A DNA stretch of 64,000 bases, taken from positions 1 to 64,000 of the forward strand of contig NZ_PUIV01000012.1 of the NCBI RefSeq assembly GCF_003113265.1, given 5' to 3'. The position numbers were made by a program, and so were the translations under genes. The stretch comes from Methylosinus sporium (GTDB lineage Bacteria > Pseudomonadota > Alphaproteobacteria > Rhizobiales > Beijerinckiaceae). Shown piece after piece: positions 27,327-37,056 of the stretch. Each line of letters begins with the position of its first letter. The first letter of the stretch is position 1. The notes under the pieces were generated by a model. It saw only the letters and a list, made by a program, of their open reading frames with translations. It was not told where the DNA came from and made no database searches.

Positions 27327-29471
27327 ATGTTCCAAATCCATCGCGAAGAACTCGACTGGGCGGGCCGCACGCTGGTGCTCGAGACCGGCAAGATCGCCCG
27401 CCAGGCGGACGGCGCCGTTTTCGCCAGCTGGGGCGAGACCACTGTGCTCGCGACCGTCGTCTCGGCCAAGGCGCCCAAGCCCGGCCAGGACTTCTTCCCG
27501 CTGACCGTCAATTACCAGGAGAAAGCCTTCGCCGCCGGCCGCATTCCGGGCGGCTATTTCAAGCGCGAAGGCCGCCCCAGCGAGCGCGAGACGCTGGTTT
27601 CCCGCCTCATCGACCGGCCGATCCGCCCCTTGTTCCCGGACGGCTATCGCAATGACACGCAGGTCATCGTGACCGTGCTGAGCCATGATCTCGAGAACGA
27701 CCCGGATATTCTCGCCATGGTCGCGGCTTCGGCGGCGCTGACGCTCTCCGGCATTCCCTTCATGGGCCCGATCGGCGGCGCCCGCGTCGGCTATATCAAC
27801 GGCCAGCTCAAGCTCAATCCGACCATCGAGGAGATGAAGCTCTCGGCGCTCGATCTCGTCGTCGCCGGCACGTCGGACGCCGTGCTGATGGTGGAATCGG
27901 AGGCGCAGGAGCTCTCCGAGGATCTGATGCTCGAGGCGGTGATGACCGGCCATCGCGGCTTCCAGCCGGTGATCGACGCGATCATCCGTCTCGCCGAGCG
28001 CGCCGCCAAGGACCCGCGCGATCTCGACGTCGTCGACAAGACCGAGGTCAACGCCGCCGTCGCCGCCATCGCCGAGGCGGAGCTGCGCGCCGCCTATAAG
28101 ATCACGGTGAAGCAGGACCGCTACGCCGCCGTCGACGCGGTGAAGGCCAAGGTCTACGCCGGCCTGCTGCCGGAAGGCGGCGAGGCGAAATTCTCCAAGG
28201 AGCATGTCGCCGAGGCCTTCCACGATCTGCAGGCCAAGGTCGTGCGCTGGAACATTCTCGACGACGGCATTCGCATCGACGGCCGCGACGTCAAGACCGT
28301 GCGCCCGATCGTCGCCGAGGTGGGCGTGCTGCCGCGCACCCATGGCTCCGCTTTGTTCACCCGCGGCGAGACGCAGGCGCTGGTCGTCGCGACGCTGGGC
28401 ACGGGCGAGGACGAGCAATTCGTCGACTCGCTCGAGGGGACCTATAAGGAGCGCTTCCTGCTCCACTACAACTTCCCTCCCTATTCCGTCGGCGAGACGG
28501 GCCGCATGGGCTCGCCCGGCCGCCGCGAGATCGGCCATGGCAAGCTCGCCTGGCGCGCCATTCGCCCGATGCTGCCGGCCGCCGCCGAATTCCCCTATAC
28601 GCTGCGCGTCGTCTCGGAGATCACCGAGTCCAACGGCTCCTCGTCCATGGCCACCGTCTGCGGCTCCTCGCTGGCGCTGATGGATGCGGGCGTGCCGCTG
28701 AAGAAGCCGACGGCGGGCATCGCCATGGGCCTCATCCTCGAAGGTGAGCGCTTCGCGGTTCTGTCCGACATTCTCGGCGACGAGGATCATCTCGGCGACA
28801 TGGACTTCAAAGTGGCGGGCACGTCGGACGGCGTGACCTCGCTGCAGATGGACATCAAGATCGCCGGCATCACGGAAGAGATCATGCGCGTGGCGCTGGG
28901 CCAGGCGCGCGATGGCCGTCTGCACATCCTCGGCGAGATGTCCAAGGCGCTCACCACCTCGCGCGCCGAGCTCGGCGAGTTCGCGCCGCGCATCGAGACG
29001 CTGAAGATCGCCACCGACAAGATCCGCGAAGTGATCGGCACCGGCGGCAAGGTCATTCGCGAAATCGTCGAGAAGACCGGCGCCAAGATCAACATCGAGG
29101 ACGACGGCACGGTGAAGGTCGCCTCCTCGGACGGCAACTCCATCAAGGCGGCGATCAATTGGATCAAGTCGATCGCCTCCGATCCGGAGGTCGGCCAGAT
29201 CTATGAGGGAACCGTGGTGAAGACCGCCGACTTCGGCGCCTTCGTCAATTTCTTCGGCGCCAAGGACGGCCTCGTTCACATTTCGCAACTCTCCAAGCAG
29301 CGCGTGAACAAGACCACCGACGTCGTTAAGGAAGGCGACAAGGTGAAGGTGAAGCTGCTCGGCTTCGACGATCGCGGCAAGGTGCGCCTCTCCATGCGCG
29401 TCGTCGATCAGCAGACCGGCGAAGACCTCGAGGCCAAGGAAAAGGCCGAAGCCGCCAACGCCGGCGAGTGA
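27327..29471 (+). CDS. pnp: Polyribonucleotide nucleotidyltransferase (PNPase)
   Basis: 3-prime to 5-prime phosphorolytic exoribonuclease of 714 residues, core of RNA turnover and the degradosome. The two RNase PH domains ([15 protein letters not shown] in the first, [17 protein letters not shown] in the second), a KH domain with GTGG near residue 570 and a C-terminal S1 domain ([20 protein letters not shown]) follow in normal order. ATG 27327 gives the standard [11 protein letters not shown] start; open frame upstream is not coding. Confidence 0.97.
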   Translation: MFQIHREELDWAGRTLVLETGKIARQADGAVFASWGETTVLATVVSAKAPKPGQDFFPLTVNYQEKAFAAGRIPGGYFKREGRPSERETLVSRLIDRPIRPLFPDGYRNDTQVIVTVLSHDLENDPDILAMVAASAALTLSGIPFMGPIGGARVGYINGQLKLNPTIEEMKLSALDLVVAGTSDAVLMVESEAQELSEDLMLEAVMTGHRGFQPVIDAIIRLAERAAKDPRDLDVVDKTEVNAAVAAIAEAELRAAYKITVKQDRYAAVDAVKAKVYAGLLPEGGEAKFSKEHVAEAFHDLQAKVVRWNILDDGIRIDGRDVKTVRPIVAEVGVLPRTHGSALFTRGETQALVVATLGTGEDEQFVDSLEGTYKERFLLHYNFPPYSVGETGRMGSPGRREIGHGKLAWRAIRPMLPAAAEFPYTLRVVSEITESNGSSSMATVCGSSLALMDAGVPLKKPTAGIAMGLILEGERFAVLSDILGDEDHLGDMDFKVAGTSDGVTSLQMDIKIAGITEEIMRVALGQARDGRLHILGEMSKALTTSRAELGEFAPRIETLKIATDKIREVIGTGGKVIREIVEKTGAKINIEDDGTVKVASSDGNSIKAAINWIKSIASDPEVGQIYEGTVVKTADFGAFVNFFGAKDGLVHISQLSKQRVNKTTDVVKEGDKVKVKLLGFDDRGKVRLSMRVVDQQTGEDLEAKEKAEAANAGE

Positions 29472-29500
29472 CACGACAGATGGGGCTCGCCCGGCGCGGG

Positions 29501-29671
29501 CCCTCATCCGACCCGGCTGCGCCGGGCCACCTTCTCCCGCAAGCGGGAGAAGGACGCGCCTTTTTCTTCGAATAGGCGCAATATCAAAAAAAGCGGGCGC
29601 CGCGTTCGACGCCGCATCCATTCTCCCGCTCGCGGGAGAATGGAGCCCGGCAAAGCCGGGTCGGATGAGGG
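29501..29671. repeat. Composite inverted repeat after pnp
   Basis: The left arm 29501-29553 (CCCTCATCCGACCCGG, CCGGGCC, CCTTCTCCCGCAAGCGGGAG) is mirrored by 29618-29671 in reverse order with a few mismatches, enclosing about 64 bp of AT-rich spacer. Each arm also has its own CTCCCGC/GCGGGAG hairpin. This is another REP-like composite element; it may stop pnp transcription, helped by a T-run at 29560-29565. Confidence 0.75.
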
Positions 29672-29705
29672 CGCCTCGCGATCCGTTTCGCAGGAGCTTT
29701 TTCCA

Positions 29706-30275
29706 ATGCGATTGCATCTCGCATTTCTCGCCGCCCTTCTCTCCTCCGCCTCCCCCGTCGTCGCCGAAACCGCGCCGCTCGAGCGCATTCTCTCCGCGAC
29801 GCCGATCTATCTCTCCGATGGCGGCGGCCGTGATCTCGCCGTGCTCGTCGACAATCTCGACGATGGCGCCGATCTCTATGTCTATCTCGGGCTCGATCAG
29901 GACGCTCTGCGCGCCGGCGCCAAGCCCGCCTTCGTCAAGAAGAACGCCGCCTGGAATGGCGGCATGGCCGGCCAGCGGCCTTCGCTGGCGGTGAGCGACA
30001 AGGGCTCGCTGCTGATCAAATCCGAGAATGATTCGATCGGCCGCGACCGCTGGAGCGAGACTTTGACGGTGATCCGCCGCAATGGCGCGCTCATCGTCGC
30101 CGGCTTCACCTATGCGACCCGCGACACGATCGACCCCAACGCCGGCAAGAGCTGCGATCTCAATTTCCTGGCCGGCAAGGGAACGCGCAACGGCAAGAAG
30201 ATCGAGATCAAGGCGCGGACGATCCCGCTCGCCGATTGGTCCGACGATAATCCACCCAAAGAGTGCGAGCGCTGA
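29706..30275 (+). CDS. Secreted hypothetical protein, 189 residues
   Basis: Exported protein with a clear signal peptide (MRLHLAFLAALLSSASPVVA, cut after about residue 20). The mature part has beta-rich sequence with DNLDDGADLYVYLGLDQDAL, LLIKSENDSIGRDRW and one cysteine pair (SCDLNFLAG and KECER near the end) that could form a disulfide. I do not recognise the family. AGGAGC stands before the ATG. It lies between pnp and hisZ without obvious operon links. Confidence 0.7.
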   Translation: MRLHLAFLAALLSSASPVVAETAPLERILSATPIYLSDGGGRDLAVLVDNLDDGADLYVYLGLDQDALRAGAKPAFVKKNAAWNGGMAGQRPSLAVSDKGSLLIKSENDSIGRDRWSETLTVIRRNGALIVAGFTYATRDTIDPNAGKSCDLNFLAGKGTRNGKKIEIKARTIPLADWSDDNPPKECER

Positions 30276-30386
30276 CCTGACGCGAGCGCTCACCCGGCCC
30301 TCGCCCTCGTTCACCCTCCCTCCGGAAAGCGGATGCGAATGTCATCCGCCCTTGCTAAGGAAGGGCCGCAAAAGAGGGACAAAGGC

Positions 30387-31526
30387 GTGAACGAGGCGGC
30401 GAAAACCGATTTTTCGAGCGGCGACGCTCTCGGCGCGATATTGGCGTCGTTTCAGCGCGCGGGCTTTACCCGCTGCGAGCCGAAGATATTGCAGCCGGCC
30501 GGCGTCTTCCTCGACCGCTCCGGCGAGGATTTCCGCGGCCGCCTCTATCTGACCAGCGACGCCGCCGGCGACGACGTCTGCCTGCGGCCGGAATATACGA
30601 TCCCCGTCTGCCTCGCCTATCTCGCTTCGTCCACGGCGGGCGCGCCCGCCTCCTTCGCCTATGGCGGCGCCGTGTTCCGCTTCCCCGCCGAGGGCGAGAC
30701 AGGAAGCGGCGAGCTGCTGCAGGCCGGGCTCGAGAGCTTCGGCCGCGACGATCGCGAGGCCGCCGACGCCGAGATTCTCGCCGCCGCCCTCGAGGCCGCC
30801 TCCGCGGCCGACGGCGGCGCGCTGCATGTGGAGACCGGCGACGCCGGGCTCGTCTCCACCTTTCTGGATCGCCTCGACCTGCCGCCCGCCTGGCGCCGGC
30901 GTCTCGAGACGGGACACGCCCGCGGCGAGTCGCTCACCGAGATTTTCGCCCCGCCCGCCAATGGCAAGGAACACGCCGGCGTGCTCGCCGCGCTCGAGAA
31001 GGTGGACGCCAAGGAGGCGCGCGCGCTCGTCGAGGATCTTCTGTCCATCGCCGGAATTTCGCCGGTCGGCGGCCGCAGCGCCGGGGAGATCGCCGAGCGC
31101 TTTCTGGATCAGGCCGCTCTCGCCGGCGGCGCCGGAGTGAGCGCCGAGACGCATGCGCTGGTCGACGCCTTTTTTTCCGTGCAGGGGCAGATCGACGAGG
31201 CCTCCGCAGCGCTGCGCAAGCTCGCGAAGGACGTCTCGCTAGATCTGACCGCGGCGCTCGACTCGCTCGACACGCGCTCCGGCTTTCTCGCGGCGCGCGG
31301 CGTCGATCTCGATCGCGTGCGCTTCTCCGCGAGCTTCGCCCGCAGGCTCGATTATTACTCGGGCTTCGTCTTCGAGGCGCGGCGCGAGCCCGCCGGTCCG
31401 GCGCTCATCGGCGGCGGGCGCTACGACCGCCTGCTGAAGACGCTGGGCGCGAAACAGGACATCCCCGCTGTCGGCGCGGCCATATGGGTCGATCGGCTGA
31501 CGGCGCGCAAAGGAAGCGCGGCATGA
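30387..31526 (+). CDS. hisZ: ATP phosphoribosyltransferase regulatory subunit
   Basis: Histidyl-tRNA synthetase-like protein of about 379 residues that activates HisG and carries its feedback control. The class II synthetase fold shows in [54 protein letters not shown] and the motif 3-like [10 protein letters not shown]; it lacks the anticodon-binding domain, as HisZ should. The GTG at 30387 is chosen because GAGGG precedes it; ATG codons at 30333 and 30339 are alternatives. Its stop overlaps the hisG start (ATGA). Confidence 0.9.
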   Translation: MNEAAKTDFSSGDALGAILASFQRAGFTRCEPKILQPAGVFLDRSGEDFRGRLYLTSDAAGDDVCLRPEYTIPVCLAYLASSTAGAPASFAYGGAVFRFPAEGETGSGELLQAGLESFGRDDREAADAEILAAALEAASAADGGALHVETGDAGLVSTFLDRLDLPPAWRRRLETGHARGESLTEIFAPPANGKEHAGVLAALEKVDAKEARALVEDLLSIAGISPVGGRSAGEIAERFLDQAALAGGAGVSAETHALVDAFFSVQGQIDEASAALRKLAKDVSLDLTAALDSLDTRSGFLAARGVDLDRVRFSASFARRLDYYSGFVFEARREPAGPALIGGGRYDRLLKTLGAKQDIPAVGAAIWVDRLTARKGSAA

Positions 31527-32497
31527 CCGCAACGACGACCGACAAGCTCATCGTCGCCGTTCCCTCCAAGGGCCGGCTGCAGGAGAACGCCAACGCCTTT
31601 TTCGCCCGCGCGGGCATAGAGGTGACACAGGGGCGCGGGGCGCGCGACTATCGCGGCCAGTTGGCCGGAGTGGAGGATGCGGAGGCGGCCTTTCTGTCCG
31701 CCTCCGAGATCACCTCGCGGCTCGCCAGCGGCGACGTCCATCTCGGCGTGACGGGCGAAGACCTCGTGCGCGAGACGATTGCCGATGCGGCGAGCAAGGT
31801 GGAGATTTTGGCGCCGCTCGGCTTCGGCAAGGCCAATGTGGTGGTCGCTGTTCCGCAGGCCTGGATCGACGTGCGGACCATGGCCGATCTCGCCGATGTC
31901 TCGGCCGGCTTTCGCGCCCGCCATGGCCGCGGGCTACGCGTCGCCACCAAATATATTCACACGACGCGGCGTTTCTTCGCCAAGCACGCCATCGGCGATT
32001 ATCGCATCGTCGAGAGCTCCGGCGCCACGGAAGGAGCGCCGGCGGCGGGCTCGGCCGATCTCATCGTGGACATCACCACCACGGGCGCGACGCTCGCCGC
32101 CAATGCGCTGAAGACTTTGGACGATGGCGTGATCTTGCGCTCGCAGGCCAATCTCGTCGCCTCGCTTTCCGCGCCCTGGACGCCGCGAGCGCGCGAGGCG
32201 GCGCGCATCATCCTCTCGCGCATAGCGGCCGAGGAGCAGGCCCGCACGACGCGCGAGATTCGCGCCCGTCTGACACTGGACGACGCCCTGCTCGCCGAAG
32301 CTGCGGAGAAATTTTCTGTGGAGCTGCGCGAGCGCGGCGACGGCGGCTTCGTCACCTTCTCCGCCCCGGCGGATGGCGCGCCGCAATTCGCCGATTGGCT
32401 GATCGCCAAAGGCGCGCGCACGGTGACGAGCGCCAAGCTGGATTATGTGTTCAGCGCGGAGAATGCGCTGTGGAGCCGGCTGCAAGCGCGGATTTGA
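31523..32497 (+). CDS. hisG: ATP phosphoribosyltransferase catalytic subunit
   Basis: First enzyme of histidine synthesis, joining ATP and PRPP; 324 residues. [20 protein letters not shown] at the N terminus, [24 protein letters not shown] and the PRPP loop [17 protein letters not shown] are clear. It is longer than the 230-residue short form of many bacteria but matches the length in many Hyphomicrobiales, and depends on HisZ rather than on the regulatory domain of the long form. ATG 31523 overlaps the hisZ stop. Confidence 0.94.
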   Translation: MTATTTDKLIVAVPSKGRLQENANAFFARAGIEVTQGRGARDYRGQLAGVEDAEAAFLSASEITSRLASGDVHLGVTGEDLVRETIADAASKVEILAPLGFGKANVVVAVPQAWIDVRTMADLADVSAGFRARHGRGLRVATKYIHTTRRFFAKHAIGDYRIVESSGATEGAPAAGSADLIVDITTTGATLAANALKTLDDGVILRSQANLVASLSAPWTPRAREAARIILSRIAAEEQARTTREIRARLTLDDALLAEAAEKFSVELRERGDGGFVTFSAPADGAPQFADWLIAKGARTVTSAKLDYVFSAENALWSRLQARI

Positions 32498-32811
32498 TCG
32501 GGTTGCGGCGCGATCCGGCCCAGTTCCAAAGTCCCTCGCCCTGGAGCCGGCGCAGCCGGCGTCTCGAAGAGTCGTCGAAGCGCCGCCCGCTAGAGCATCC
32601 TTCGAGGCTTTTTGCGTTCCGCAAAAAGCGCCTCAGGATGAGGGGACTGAATTTTCGTGCTTTTCCCATTATGAGAATTCGCCGTTCGATCGGCGTCGTC
32701 CCCGGCGCTGGCGGAGTGGCGCGACGCGCCGGGGACCCAAAGCCGAACTCGTTACACTGCGGCTTCGGACGCCCGCCGGCCTTCGACGCGCCGGCGGAGG
32801 TGCGAGAACGG
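32498..32811. other. 314-bp intergenic region, mostly repeat
   Basis: Between convergent hisG and the WecG-like gene lies the palindromic repeat of 32541-32646. The remaining 165 bp have CGGCGTCG-rich sequence and short open frames without good starts. Nothing else is visible. Confidence 0.5.
32541..32646. repeat. Palindromic repeat of the CCTCAGGATGAGG family
   Basis: The unit contains GGAGCCGGCGCAGCCGGCGTC, TCTCGAAG, CATCCTTCGAGGC and the stem GGCTTTTTGC-GTTCC-GCAAAAAGC followed by GCCTCAGGATGAGGG. Parts match the centre of the 24542-24679 element (CTCATGCTGAGGAG..TCTCGAAGCAC). The A/T-rich stem with its T-run could act as a bidirectional terminator for the converging genes. Confidence 0.75.
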
Positions 32812-33591
32812 TCAATGCGTTTGACGCAATAGCAGCAGCAAAGCGATCGGATTGGTCGTCACATAGCGCAAGAACAGCCGGCGCGGCTCCAGCCGAAGAC
32901 GGAACGCCCATTCGAGGCCCGCCTTCTGCATCCACATAGGGGCGCGCTTCTTGGCGCCGGCCAGAAAATCGAACAGACCGCCAGATGTCTTGATCACTTT
33001 GACGTTTCGAAGGCGATCACTCCATTTTCGCACGAATTCCTGCTCGCGCGGCACGCCGAGCGCGAGCCAGACGATATCGGGCGCGAGGTCGTTTATTTCG
33101 TCGATTTTGCGCTCGAGCTCCTCGCCGGTGAGATAGCCGTGCGAGCGGCCGACGATGCGAAGGCCCGGAAAGCGACGCCTCGTGACCTCATAAGTCTCGC
33201 GATTGATTTCCTCCGTCGCGCCATAGAGGTAGAAGGTGACGCCTTCGCGCTCGGCCCTTTCGGCGACCAGCGGATAGAGATCGGTGGTGGCGACGCGCTC
33301 CGGCAACGCGCGCGCGCCGAGCAGGCGCGAGGCGAAGACGAGCGGCTGGCCGTCGGCGCTGACGAGATCGGCCGCGTCGACGAGCTCGGCGAATTCGCGG
33401 CTGGCGCGGCGCCGCGCCAGCACCTCGCCATTGACTGAGGTGAGATAGAGAGGCCCGTTCTCCCGCGCTGGGCGGAGAGCCGCCTCGATCATCAGCCGCG
33501 CGGTGCCGGCGAGATCGAGACGGGCGACCTGCGCGCCGCCGACTGTGACCTCTTCGATGTTCCGAAACGCCCGTGTACGCTCGAACGCCAT
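32812..33591 (-). CDS. WecG/TagA/CpsF family glycosyltransferase (GT26)
   Basis: Protein of 259 residues that likely transfers a sugar from a nucleotide donor to a lipid-linked acceptor in surface polysaccharide synthesis. The family core is clear: TSVNGEVLARRRASREF, DLVSADGQPLVFASRLLG, FYLYGATEEIN, DIVWLALGVPREQEFVRKW and a C-terminal amphipathic stretch for membrane binding (RLFLRYVTTNPIALLLLL). It stands alone, 142 bp after the GNAT gene on the same strand, with no polysaccharide cluster next to it. ATG 33591 matches the family start. Confidence 0.9.
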   Translation of the reverse strand: MAFERTRAFRNIEEVTVGGAQVARLDLAGTARLMIEAALRPARENGPLYLTSVNGEVLARRRASREFAELVDAADLVSADGQPLVFASRLLGARALPERVATTDLYPLVAERAEREGVTFYLYGATEEINRETYEVTRRRFPGLRIVGRSHGYLTGEELERKIDEINDLAPDIVWLALGVPREQEFVRKWSDRLRNVKVIKTSGGLFDFLAGAKKRAPMWMQKAGLEWAFRLRLEPRRLFLRYVTTNPIALLLLLRQTH

Positions 33592-33733
33592 GAATACTCT
33601 ACCCTTTTTTCGCCTGCCGTCCCGATTCGGAACGTGGACGGCAATGTCGATGGGTAGGCTGAGAGATGCGTGCCAGAAAGAATCGCGGCTCGGTTGTGCG
33701 GATTCGAAACGCGGGGCTGCAGAGGCCCTCCGC

Positions 33734-34333
33734 TCAGAGCGACCGGCGCGTCGGCGAAGGATCGCTGTCGAGCCGCGCGAAGAGGAGGTGATCGCGCCAT
33801 TGGCCGTTGATGTTGAGATAGGCGCGGGCGAAGCCCTCCTGATGGAAGCCGTTGCGCTCCAGCAGCCGGATGGAGGCGGCGTTGGACGGCAGGCAGGCGG
33901 CCTCGACGCGATGCAGGCGCTGGCGGCTGAAGGCGTAATCCAGCGCCGCCCGCACGGCGCGGGACATATAGCCCTTGCCGGCATAGGGCTCGCCCATCCA
34001 ATAGCCGAGCGTCGCCGCCTGCGAGACGCCGCGGCGCACGTGCCCGAGCGTCAGCCCGCCGACGAGAACGTCGTCCGCCTCGCGGAAGACGAAGAAGGAA
34101 TAGGCCTCGTCGCGCGCTATTTCCTCGGCGTGGCGGCGCACGCGATAGCGAAAGCTGGCGCGGGTGAGATCATCCGAGGGCCAGGTCGGCTCCCAGGGCG
34201 TCAGAAAGGCGCGGCTGCGCTCCCTGAGCGAGGCCCAGGCGACGAAATCCCGCATCTCCGAGCTGCGCAGATAGACGCCGTCGCCGCGCAGCGGCAGATC
34301 GCGATAGGCGGGAACGAGGCCGAAGAGCGCCAT
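33734..34333 (-). CDS. GNAT acetyltransferase (RimJ-like)
   Basis: N-acetyltransferase of 199 residues. It resembles the RimJ/RimL group that acetylates protein N termini: LVGGLTLGHVRRG, the acetyl-CoA loop GYWMGEPYAGKGYMSRAV and LHRVEAACLPSNAASIRLLERNGF. The true substrate is unknown. It starts 11 bp after the thrC stop, so it belongs to the same transcript. In many relatives a peptidase M16 gene lies between thrC and this gene; here it is absent. ATG 34333 fits. Confidence 0.9.
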   Translation of the reverse strand: MALFGLVPAYRDLPLRGDGVYLRSSEMRDFVAWASLRERSRAFLTPWEPTWPSDDLTRASFRYRVRRHAEEIARDEAYSFFVFREADDVLVGGLTLGHVRRGVSQAATLGYWMGEPYAGKGYMSRAVRAALDYAFSRQRLHRVEAACLPSNAASIRLLERNGFHQEGFARAYLNINGQWRDHLLFARLDSDPSPTRRSL

Positions 34334-34343
34334 GACAGCCCTC

Positions 34344-35756
34344 TCAGACCGTGGCGCGCGCTGCGCGGGCGCGCTCGGAAATAAAGGCCGCGACCTTGCC
34401 CGCATCATTGTCGAGCACGGTGAAGCGCTCGCGCGCGTCCAGAATATGCGCGAGATGCTCGGGCAGCGGCGGGCGCTTGCCGATGGCGCGCTCCACAGCG
34501 TCCGGGAATTTCGCCGGATGGGCGGTGGCGAGCGAGACGATCGGCGTCGCGGGGTCGATCGCGAGGCGCTTTCTCGCCGCATGAACGCCGGTGGCGGCGT
34601 GCGGATCGAGAATATAGCCGGTCTCGCGATAGGTGCGGGCGATCTCTTCCGTGGTGTCCGCCTCATAGGCTGCGCTCGCCTCGAATTCCGCGCGGATCGC
34701 TTCGAGCGGCGCGGGGGCGACGGTAAAGCCCTTGGACTGATCCAGCGCGCCCATCAGCCCGCGAATCTGCGCGGCGTCACGGCCATAAACGTCGAACAGC
34801 AGACGCTCGAAATTGGACGAGATCTGAATATCCATCGATGGCGATTGCGTCGGCGTCACGCCGCGCAGCTCATAGCGCCCGCTCGCCAGCGTGCGCGCGA
34901 GAATATCGTTGGAATTCGTGCCGATGACGAGCTTGCCGACCGGCAAACCCATGCGCTCGGCCACATAGCCCGCCAGCACATCGCCGAAATTGCCAGTGGG
35001 AACCGCGAAGCTCACCTCGCGGTGCGGCGCGCCGAGCGCGACGGCGCTCGTGAAATAATAGGCCGTCTGCGCGACGACGCGCGCCCAATTGATGGAATTG
35101 ACGCCGGCGAGGCCGACGCTCTCTCGGAAGCGCGCGTCGCGGAACAGCGATTTCAGAATCGATTGCGCATCGTCGAAGGAGCCGCGCAGCGCAATGGTGT
35201 GGATGTTGGCGGCCTCGACCGTCGTCATCTGCCGGCGCTGCACGTCCGAGACGCGCTCATGCGGATAGAGGATGAAGACATCGACCCGATCGAGCCCGGC
35301 GAAGGCCTCGATCGCCGCCGCCCCCGTGTCGCCCGAGGTGGCGCCGACGATGGTCGCGCGCAAATCGCGGCGGGCGAGGACGGCGTCCATCATGCGCCCG
35401 AGCAATTGCATGGCGACGTCCTTGAACGCCAGCGTCGGGCCATGGAACAGCTCGAGGACGAAGAGATTATCGGCGATCTGCGTCAGCGGCGCGATGGCGC
35501 TGTGACGGAAGCTCGAATAGGCGCACTGCGTCAGCGCGCGCAGCTCGGCGCCGTCGAACGCCTCGCCGAGGAAAGGCGCGATGATGCGCGCGCTGGCCTC
35601 GGCATAGGGGAGGCCGGCGAGAGAAGCGATATCGCCGCGCGCTAGTCCCGGATAGGAGACGGGCGCATAGAGCCCGCCGTCGGAGGCGAGGCCGGCGAGA
35701 AGGACGTCTTCGAAGGCGAGCTCTGGAGCTTCGCCGCGTGTGGAAATGTAGCGCAC
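34344..35756 (-). CDS. thrC: Threonine synthase
   Basis: PLP enzyme of 470 residues that makes threonine from O-phosphohomoserine. It starts with the family signature RYISTRGEAP (GTG at 35756), and has the PLP lysine in GPTLAFKDVAMQLLG, the phosphate loop GATSGDTGAAAIEAF, and SVNSINWARVV-like VNSINWARVVAQ. A TTG further upstream (35792) is possible but less like the family. Its place after surf1 in the cox operon is conserved in alphaproteobacteria. Confidence 0.95.
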   Translation of the reverse strand: MRYISTRGEAPELAFEDVLLAGLASDGGLYAPVSYPGLARGDIASLAGLPYAEASARIIAPFLGEAFDGAELRALTQCAYSSFRHSAIAPLTQIADNLFVLELFHGPTLAFKDVAMQLLGRMMDAVLARRDLRATIVGATSGDTGAAAIEAFAGLDRVDVFILYPHERVSDVQRRQMTTVEAANIHTIALRGSFDDAQSILKSLFRDARFRESVGLAGVNSINWARVVAQTAYYFTSAVALGAPHREVSFAVPTGNFGDVLAGYVAERMGLPVGKLVIGTNSNDILARTLASGRYELRGVTPTQSPSMDIQISSNFERLLFDVYGRDAAQIRGLMGALDQSKGFTVAPAPLEAIRAEFEASAAYEADTTEEIARTYRETGYILDPHAATGVHAARKRLAIDPATPIVSLATAHPAKFPDAVERAIGKRPPLPEHLAHILDARERFTVLDNDAGKVAAFISERARAARATV

Positions 35757-35851
35757 GGCGTCTCTTCTAACCCGCGGAGCCGGCGTCGGCAAAGTCCGAA
35801 GACGCCGAAATCGTCCCTCAAACCGCCTCCGCTGGAGAATGAGCGGCGCTG

Positions 35852-36580
35852 TCAGCGCTGCTCAAGCCGGCCGATCGCATAGAAGGCGAAGCCGCCGGCG
35901 ACCGCCGCCGACAGCGCGAACCAGGTGAGGGCGTAGGAGAGATGATTGTTGGTCAGCTCGATATTGTGATCATAGACGCGCGGCAGGCCGGGCGCCGGCG
36001 CTGCGGGATCGAGCTCGAGCAGAAAAGGCGCGGCGTCGGCGATTTTCAAATGCGCGGCAAGCGCCCGCGCGTCGCTCGTATAGAACAGCCCGTCCTGCGG
36101 CGAATCGGCGGGCGTGAAGAGATTGCGCGCCTGCGGGCCGCGCAGCAGGCCGGTGAGCGTGACAGGACCGGAGGGCGCGCGCTTGCGCGTCTCGTCGGCG
36201 CGCTGCGAGAGCGGCAGAAAGCCGCGATCGACGAGAATGGCGCCGCCGTCATCGAGCAGCAGAGGCGCGATGACGCGGAAACCCGGCTCCACCCCCGCTC
36301 CCGACGGCGGCGGCGAGAAGATCAGCGCCTCGCGCGAAAGATCGAAATGGCCGAAGACGCGGACATGGGTGAAATCATAATCCTGCGGCGCGAGCGCGTC
36401 CCATTGCGCGCGGGGCGGCGGCGCGACCGGAGCGGCGGTCGCGCGCGTCTCCACGCGCTCGATCAGCGCCTCCTTCCAGGCGAGGCGGCGGAGCTGCCAG
36501 ACGCCGAGCCCGGCGAGCAGCGCCACCATGAAGAACGAAAAGATCGCCGGCCCGATGAGGGCGCGCGCTTCAGCCCTCAT
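35852..36580 (-). CDS. SURF1 family cytochrome oxidase assembly protein
   Basis: Membrane protein of 242 residues with two transmembrane helices, one at each end (about 10-30 and 215-235), around a periplasmic domain. Signature pieces: GVWQLRRLAWKEALI, PGFRVIAPLLLDDGGAILVDRGFLP and NNHLSYALTWFALS. SURF1 helps insert heme a into subunit I of the oxidase. It overlaps the DUF983 gene by 11 bases and belongs to the oxidase operon. Confidence 0.94.
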   Translation of the reverse strand: MRAEARALIGPAIFSFFMVALLAGLGVWQLRRLAWKEALIERVETRATAAPVAPPPRAQWDALAPQDYDFTHVRVFGHFDLSREALIFSPPPSGAGVEPGFRVIAPLLLDDGGAILVDRGFLPLSQRADETRKRAPSGPVTLTGLLRGPQARNLFTPADSPQDGLFYTSDARALAAHLKIADAAPFLLELDPAAPAPGLPRVYDHNIELTNNHLSYALTWFALSAAVAGGFAFYAIGRLEQR

Positions 36581-36950
36581 CGGCGCGCTGCCCCTCCTCC
36601 GCCTTGTTGAAATATTGCAGGGCGATCAAGAGGCTCTTGGCCGGCCGCAGCAGGCCGGCGCAGACGATGACGGTGAGTGGGAGGAAGATGAGCCCATGCA
36701 CCCAATAGGGCGGCGCATAGGCGACCTCGACATAGAGCGCCGCGCCGACGACGATGAAGCCGGCGATGGTCATCACGAAAACGGCCGGCCCGTCGCCCGA
36801 ATCGGCGAAGGCGAGATCGAGCCCGCAGACCTCACAGCTCGGCGCGAGCGCGAGGAAGCCGCGGAACAAATGTCCTTTGCCGCAACGCGGGCAGCGGCCG
36901 AGCAGGCCGGCGACATAAGGATTGACGGTGGAGCGTTCGTCCGCGGCCAT
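36570..36950 (-). CDS. DUF983 membrane protein
   Basis: Protein of 126 residues with a zinc-ribbon-like N terminus (CPRCGKGHLF and CEVCGLDL, two CxxC pairs) followed by two membrane segments (VFVMTIAGFIVVGAAL; WVHGLIFLPLTVIVCAGLL). DUF983 proteins sit regularly between ctaE and surf1 and are thought to help oxidase biogenesis, but the mechanism is unknown. The ATG at 36950 fits the family; it ends inside the start of surf1. Confidence 0.9.
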   Translation of the reverse strand: MAADERSTVNPYVAGLLGRCPRCGKGHLFRGFLALAPSCEVCGLDLAFADSGDGPAVFVMTIAGFIVVGAALYVEVAYAPPYWVHGLIFLPLTVIVCAGLLRPAKSLLIALQYFNKAEEGQRADEG

Positions 36951-37056
36951 AGTGTTCCTATCCCTTTGCGAGGGCGAGAGATCGACGAAACGAAAGAAGC
37001 GCCGACGAGACCCCGCCGGCGCTTCTCTCAAAAGAAGCCGAAATGGGCTCGTCCCG

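Noticed and set aside
27009-30314. A 1101-codon open frame on the strand opposite pnp
   Set aside because: It runs antisense through pnp and the next gene. It is a by-product of high GC third positions; the sequence is low in hydrophobic core patterns and matches no family.
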